Source: Chryseobacterium luteum
GTDB lineage: Bacteria; Bacteroidota; Bacteroidia; Flavobacteriales; Weeksellaceae
DNA: 64,000 nt
NCBI RefSeq assembly: GCF_000737785.1
Contig: NZ_JPRO01000001.1
Coordinates: 682,001 to 746,000 of the forward strand
Direction of reading: 5' to 3'
How positions within the stretch are numbered: position 1 is the first letter of the stretch; each line of letters begins with the position of its first letter. Below are positions 59,694 to 64,000 of this stretch, piece by piece. The notes under the pieces are model-generated. The model had not been told where the DNA came from, did not search any database, and worked only from the letters and a program-made list of their open reading frames with translations. The position numbers and the translations under genes are program-made.

Positions 59694-62189
59694 ATGATTC
59701 CAGAAAGAGACTCCCAAACAGGGAAAAACGAATCCCAGAAGGATAAGTACGGATCGTTTGCATTATTTGATATCGAACATTTTCTGAGAAGAATACTCAA
59801 AAACTGGTACTGGTTTGTATTGATGCTGGCTATCGGCTACGGTATTTCATGGGTATACAGCAAATATTATGCACAGAGCATTTATGCATCAGACCTTTCG
59901 CTGAGCATATCCAATAATACCTCCAGCTATTTTACTCCAAACCAGTCCATCAACTTTATTTGGGGCCAAAATGGGAATCAGGACGGGGTTTATCTTAAAA
60001 AAATGCTCTTATCCAGATCTCATAACGAGTTTTTGGTGAAAGAACTGGATCTTTTTGTTAATTACTCCACCAAAGGATTGATCAAATCAACCTATATTGA
60101 TAAAACAGATTCACCGGTTTTTCTGCAGGTTGACAAAAAGCACCTTCAGCAGATTAATTATCCTATTACCCTGATTCCAAAAGGTGGAGACTCTTACGAG
60201 GTAATTCTTCCGGAAGAAGGGCAGTCTACCAGTTTATACAACTATGAATCTGAAGGATTTCACTCTGTTAACGGATATGGCAGACCTGCGAACAAAATTA
60301 TAAAGATCAACGAATGGTACAATTCCCCGAATCTCAGATTCAGGCTGCTTAAAAACACAATGACCCCTACAATAAAAGTGGGTAACATTATCGTAAGCCT
60401 TAATTCTGTAAACCAAAGTGTTAATGAGATTGTTTCTACAATAGGAGTATCATTCGATAAGGAGATCGGAACCATCATGATTATTAACAAAAAAGGTTTT
60501 AATCTTAACAGTACGGTAAATTTCCTGAATAAATCCGTAGCCGAACTTCAGAAAAAAAGACTGGCAGACAAAAATATAGTTAATAAGAATACAGATGTTT
60601 ATCTTCAGAGCAATATAGATGACATCCGTAAAAAGCTGGATTCAAGTGCAGCAGTTCTGAACTACCTTAAAACCTCTGAAAAACTTTATAATATTAAAGA
60701 CAGAGATGAAAAATCTCTCGAAAAAATAAAAGATCTTGAAGCGAGGAAAGCTGATATTATAAGCAAAATAAGCTCACTGAATAATATTAAAAATACACTG
60801 CAGGCCCAGAATTTTGATAAAATGATCAGCACCAATGCAGCAGGTTTCGAGGACGGTTTCTTTTCTGCTTCTGTAACAGAGCTCAAAGCTTTATATATGA
60901 AAAGAAGAGAAATGGCGACTATCTATAAGCCGAATTCAGAGCCTATGAGAGAAATAGACAGGCTTATTAATGAGGCAAGGACGGGTTCATCAGGTTCTTT
61001 ACAAAATTATTATACGAAATACTATGATGAGATCAATAAGATAGACCGCCAGGTAGCAGAAGCAAATACGGACCTGACTTCATATCCCGAAAAAGAAAGA
61101 AAATATCTGGATGCAGAAAGAGGCTACAGTATGATCGAGGCTACCTACAACAGCCTTTTGGGAAGACAGAATGAAGCACAGATGAAAGTGGCTACCAACC
61201 AGTCTGATATTACAGTAATAGATCCTGCCAAGAATTTAGGACAGTCTCCGATTGGCCCTAATGTAAAAGCAATAAAAACGGCAATAATGTTTGGTTTGCT
61301 GCTGCTTCCGCTATTATTCATCCTGATAGGAGAAACACTGGATAACAAAATCCGGAATATAAAAGAACTGCTGAGTGCAACAAAGATTCCACTCCTTGGT
61401 GTTATCGGCAACAACAGCAACGAGAATATGCTTACCGTTCTGGAACAGCCTAAATCATCAGTTTCAGAGGCGTTCAGGGGAATTAGAGCAAGCATGAGGT
61501 TTCTGATGGAAAATAATGAAGAAGGTAAAGGGAAAGTTATTTTGGTTACTTCCTCCATCGGTGGCGAAGGGAAAACATATGTTTCCATCAACTTAGCATC
61601 AGTAATAGGATTAAGCGATAAAAAAACCATCCTGCTTGGGATGGACCTTAGAAAGCCCAAGATCTTCGGAGATTTTAAAATTGACAATAAATTTGGTATT
61701 TCCAACTATCTGACGGGAGAAGTAAACATAGAACAGATTATTAATAAGACCGGAATTCCTAATCTCGATGTGGCGACTTCCGGGCCGATTCCTCCAAATC
61801 CTTCAGAACTTCTGATGAGCGATAGAAACATCAGATTTTTGGAAGAGCTGAAAGAGAAATATGATTTCATCATCATCGATTCCCCGCCGGTAGGTTTGGT
61901 GGCAGACTCTTACGAGCTGATGAAACATTCTGATGCTAATATTTATGTAGTTCGTCACGAATATACAGAGAAATATATGCTGAAGATGATTACCGAGAAA
62001 TATCATAATGGGGAAATCAGTCACTTAGGACTTATCTACAATGATTACAACAGGAAGCAGGGATATGGTTACGGTTATGGTTACGGATATGGCTATGGCT
62101 ACGGCTATTTTGATGAAGACAAAACTTATAAAGAACCGTTGTTAATCAAGATACGAAACAAGGTACAGGCAATATTTAATAAAAAATAG
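59694..62189 (+). CDS. Wzc-like polysaccharide co-polymerase and tyrosine kinase (BY-kinase)
   Basis: An 831-residue inner-membrane protein: Wzz domain with two membrane helices (about 36-55 and 525-545) around a large periplasmic coiled-coil region, then a cytoplasmic BY-kinase. Walker A is SSIGGEGKT (620-628), Walker A' LLGMDLRKP (about 646-654), Walker B FIIIDSPP (about 725-732). The C-terminal Tyr cluster, the autophosphorylation site in this family, is a run of alternating Gly-Tyr (about 796-812) ending in YFDEDK. It pairs with the Wza-like lipoprotein to control chain length and export. Confidence 0.95.
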   Translation: MIPERDSQTGKNESQKDKYGSFALFDIEHFLRRILKNWYWFVLMLAIGYGISWVYSKYYAQSIYASDLSLSISNNTSSYFTPNQSINFIWGQNGNQDGVYLKKMLLSRSHNEFLVKELDLFVNYSTKGLIKSTYIDKTDSPVFLQVDKKHLQQINYPITLIPKGGDSYEVILPEEGQSTSLYNYESEGFHSVNGYGRPANKIIKINEWYNSPNLRFRLLKNTMTPTIKVGNIIVSLNSVNQSVNEIVSTIGVSFDKEIGTIMIINKKGFNLNSTVNFLNKSVAELQKKRLADKNIVNKNTDVYLQSNIDDIRKKLDSSAAVLNYLKTSEKLYNIKDRDEKSLEKIKDLEARKADIISKISSLNNIKNTLQAQNFDKMISTNAAGFEDGFFSASVTELKALYMKRREMATIYKPNSEPMREIDRLINEARTGSSGSLQNYYTKYYDEINKIDRQVAEANTDLTSYPEKERKYLDAERGYSMIEATYNSLLGRQNEAQMKVATNQSDITVIDPAKNLGQSPIGPNVKAIKTAIMFGLLLLPLLFILIGETLDNKIRNIKELLSATKIPLLGVIGNNSNENMLTVLEQPKSSVSEAFRGIRASMRFLMENNEEGKGKVILVTSSIGGEGKTYVSINLASVIGLSDKKTILLGMDLRKPKIFGDFKIDNKFGISNYLTGEVNIEQIINKTGIPNLDVATSGPIPPNPSELLMSDRNIRFLEELKEKYDFIIIDSPPVGLVADSYELMKHSDANIYVVRHEYTEKYMLKMITEKYHNGEISHLGLIYNDYNRKQGYGYGYGYGYGYGYGYFDEDKTYKEPLLIKIRNKVQAIFNKK

Positions 62190-62195
62190 CGTTTT

Positions 62196-62218
62196 AAACC
62201 CTCAGCAAATGGGGGTTT
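62196..62218 (+). terminator. Rho-independent terminator of the exopolysaccharide set
   Basis: Hairpin AAACCCTC paired with GGGGGTTT (one G-U pair), followed by a T run, 7 nt after the kinase stop. Confidence 0.8.
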
Positions 62219-62257
62219 TTTTATACTTTAGGTATTGGTGATCTAAGGAAAAAAGAA

Positions 62258-62265
62258 TATTTTTG
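62258..62265 (+). promoter_or_regulatory. Possible upstream -7 element
   Basis: TATTTTTG matches TAnnTTTG in the gap before the PorG-like gene. A second and better placed element lies at 62353. Confidence 0.35.
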
Positions 62266-62352
62266 CCACTTTGCCGTTTACTTTATAACAAATTATGTTT
62301 TTTTGTTTATTTTTAACTATACATTAAGAATATCATTAATATAAAAATGTTT

Positions 62353-62360
62353 TATATTTG
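62353..62360 (+). promoter_or_regulatory. Bacteroidota -7 promoter element for the PorG-like gene
   Basis: TATATTTG matches TAnnTTTG, 42 nt before the ATG at 62403. It overlaps a TTG at 62358 that opens a longer frame, which rules that start out. Confidence 0.65.
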
Positions 62361-62402
62361 CAAAAATTAAATTTTAAAATAACCATAAATCCATATTCTT
62401 TT

Positions 62403-63293
62403 ATGAATAAAAAATTATTGTTTAGCTTTCTTGCCTTCCTTGGAGTGGTAAGTGTTAAAGCACAAAGAAACGAATTGGGAGTTCGTCTGGGAATGAGTAA
62501 CCTAGTTGGAGACATAGGAAGGACCAATTATATTTTACAAAAGCCGTTGGATTTAGACAGAATGTCAGATTGGGGGTTCCCTTTTTATGGTGGTTTATTA
62601 TATAGATTTAATTTTAACCCGCACCAGACCGTTAGATTGGATTTAGGCTACAACCAGGTCCAGTTCAGCGATAAAGCTGCGAAAGAGGAATATAGAGTGA
62701 ACAGAAATTCATACGGAAAAAATAACGTATACGAAGCAAGTTTAATGTTCGAATACAACCTTTTCCCTGTCAATAATGAACAGGTAAGTATGGTGAGTCC
62801 TTATATCTTCGGTGGTATAGGTGCTTTAGTGTTTGATGCTCCTAAAGCTAATCTTGTAAACGATTTTAGAAGAGATGCAGATGGAGTGGCGCAGGCTCCT
62901 CTTAACGAACAGGATTTTAAAAGTACTGCGGAATATACATTAGGAAAAAAAGTAACGATGCATATTCCTTTTGGGGTAGGCTTGAAATATAAGTTCAATC
63001 ATAATTGGGCTATATTTGCAGAAGCTACGTTCAGATATACACTGACAGATCAGCTGGATCACAGCAGGTTGCTTTCAAAAGATCTGACGTCCAGCTTTAA
63101 TGCAGATATTTTAGATCCTTCTACAGGCGGTTCGCTGCTGCAGTCAGGAAACTATTATGCGGTCTCTAAAGAAAGAGAGCAGGAACTTCTTAACAAAAGA
63201 AATATAGGAGATGAAAGGTCTAAGGACTGGATGAATACGGTTAGTTTAGGGCTTACCTATTCATTCGGAAGACCTCCATGCTATTGTGATTAA
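62403..63293 (+). CDS. PorG-like outer-membrane protein (DUF6089)
   Basis: A 296-residue outer-membrane protein with signal peptide (cut after VKAQ, about residue 20) and a beta-barrel that ends with LGLTYSFGRPPCYCD. It matches in style the DUF6089/PorG family, a component of the type IX secretion system, and the gene order porG then uppS is the one I recall for flavobacteria. The start is set by a promoter element. The Cys pair in the last residues (CYC) is noteworthy. The T9SS-exported protein at 48600 is a probable client of this system. Confidence 0.85.
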   Translation: MNKKLLFSFLAFLGVVSVKAQRNELGVRLGMSNLVGDIGRTNYILQKPLDLDRMSDWGFPFYGGLLYRFNFNPHQTVRLDLGYNQVQFSDKAAKEEYRVNRNSYGKNNVYEASLMFEYNLFPVNNEQVSMVSPYIFGGIGALVFDAPKANLVNDFRRDADGVAQAPLNEQDFKSTAEYTLGKKVTMHIPFGVGLKYKFNHNWAIFAEATFRYTLTDQLDHSRLLSKDLTSSFNADILDPSTGGSLLQSGNYYAVSKEREQELLNKRNIGDERSKDWMNTVSLGLTYSFGRPPCYCD

Positions 63294-63298
63294 TTAAT

Positions 63299-64000
63299 AT
63301 GTCGTTGATTAAAGATAAAATAAATTCTAAGAATTTACCGAAACACATCGCTATCATTATGGATGGCAATGGGAGATGGGCAAAAACCCGTGGCGAAGAA
63401 AGAACTTTTGGTCACAGAAATGCCATTAATGCAGTAAGAAATGCCATTAATGCCTGTAATGAGATTGATATACCCTATTTAACGCTGTATACATTTTCTT
63501 CTGAAAACTGGAGCCGTCCTGCAAATGAAGTAAGTACACTGATGAATCTGCTGGTAGAGACCTTATTGCTGGAGGCTGAAGAAATCTTTAGCAAAGGACT
63601 CAGGATGCATGTTATAGGAAACCTTGAAAAGCTTCCTCCTCTGGTGAAAGAACAGCTTGAACGTGTAATGGAGCTTACAAAAGAAAACACAAAAGGCAAT
63701 TTAGTGCTGGCAATAAGCTACGGTTCACAAAATGAAATACTGAATGCCGTAAAAAGCATCAGTTCCGATGTGAAAGAAGGAAAAGTTGATGTGGAGAATA
63801 TTGATGAAAAATTATTCGAAAATTACCTTTATACAAAAGACTTTCCTCCCGTAGACCTACTGATCAGAACCAGCGGAGAAATAAGAATAAGTAATTTCCT
63901 GCTTTGGCAGATCGCCTATGCGGAATTACAGTTTTTAGATATCCTATGGCCGGATTTTACAAAAGACATCTTCTTCCAGTGTATTGTTGATTATCAGAAT
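63299..64000 (+). CDS. uppS: Undecaprenyl diphosphate synthase (isoprenyl transferase), 3' end cut by window
   Basis: A cis-prenyltransferase making the undecaprenyl carrier lipid for peptidoglycan and exopolysaccharides. The frame starts with ATG at 63299 and is still open at the window edge after 234 codons; the family is usually about 245 residues. Motifs: IIMDGNGRWA with the catalytic Asp, SSENWSRP, and RTSGEIRISNFLLWQ near the end. Follows the PorG-like gene by 5 nt, so the two are probably co-transcribed. Product would also serve the WecA-type transferase nearby. Confidence 0.96.
   Translation, partial: MSLIKDKINSKNLPKHIAIIMDGNGRWAKTRGEERTFGHRNAINAVRNAINACNEIDIPYLTLYTFSSENWSRPANEVSTLMNLLVETLLLEAEEIFSKGLRMHVIGNLEKLPPLVKEQLERVMELTKENTKGNLVLAISYGSQNEILNAVKSISSDVKEGKVDVENIDEKLFENYLYTKDFPPVDLLIRTSGEIRISNFLLWQIAYAELQFLDILWPDFTKDIFFQCIVDYQN

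Noticed and set aside
61145..61705. 186-codon minus-strand frame
   Set aside because: Antisense to the kinase domain, which has intact Walker motifs.
62078..62107. Repeat DNA in the kinase gene seen as a possible CRISPR or tandem-repeat array
   Set aside because: It is a 6-nt Gly-Tyr codon repeat inside a coding frame, with no spacers.
62358..62402. Longer start of the PorG-like gene
   Set aside because: The TTG start overlaps the TAnnTTTG promoter element, and the added residues precede a perfect signal peptide that begins at 62403.

Overview
The window is AT-rich and looks like a chromosome segment of a Bacteroidota flavobacterium, most likely Chryseobacterium or a close relative in the Weeksellaceae. 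The grounds are: many upstream regions carry the Bacteroidota -7 element TAnnTTTG; there is a type IX secretion sorting domain and a PorG-like protein; a FISUMP-domain protein is present; and there is a flexirubin-type pigment locus with a tyrosine ammonia-lyase very like that of Flavobacterium johnsoniae. I saw no rRNA, tRNA, CRISPR array, intact insertion sequence or prophage.

Layout. 1-10088 is housekeeping: the tail of an unknown gene, trpS, a membrane protein, and a minus-strand run (ileS, a DksA-like protein, two small proteins, lspA, a SanA-like protein, two lipoproteins). 10089-10719 is a long non-coding stretch with REP-like palindromes. 10720-46831 is a large aryl-polyene/dialkylresorcinol (flexirubin-type) gene cluster in three blocks. 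Block 1 (10720-23380) holds an AMP ligase, two paralogous secreted proteins, a flavin-dependent halogenase-like enzyme facing the other way, tyrosine ammonia-lyase, ketoreductase, ketosynthase, ACP, LpxL-like acyltransferase, CrtI-like oxidoreductase, a C45-family lipoprotein and a small membrane protein. Block 2 (23407-36414, minus strand) is a tight run of 18 genes: glycosyltransferase, dehydratase, beta-barrel, LolA and a LolB-like lipoprotein, polysaccharide deacetylase, a ketosynthase/chain-length-factor-like pair, ACP, a half-length ketosynthase-like protein, another ketosynthase, thioesterase, ABC exporter, BtrH-like acyltransferase and an unknown leader protein. An M16 protease and a small orphan gene follow. 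Block 3 (40199-46831, minus strand) has darA- and darB-like genes, two HotDog dehydratase-like proteins and a giant MMPL exporter fused to a PlsC-type acyltransferase.

Working together, by analogy with the characterised aryl polyene and dialkylresorcinol systems: the lyase makes 4-coumarate, the ligase activates it, and the ketosynthases, ketoreductase and dehydratases extend it on the ACPs to an aryl polyene. DarB and DarA make the dialkylresorcinol. An acyltransferase (BtrH-like, LpxL-like, PlsC-like or C45) joins them, the halogenase-like enzyme may chlorinate the aryl ring, and MMPL, ABC and LolA-type proteins take the pigment to the outer membrane.

46832-64000 holds an EpsG-like polymerase, a large T9SS-exported FISUMP protein, topA, an ecotin-like protease inhibitor, a ureohydrolase-fold protein that has lost its metal ligands, an exopolysaccharide set (GT2, WecA/MraY-type transferase, Wza-like lipoprotein, Wzc-like tyrosine kinase), a PorG-like protein and the start of uppS, which runs off the window.
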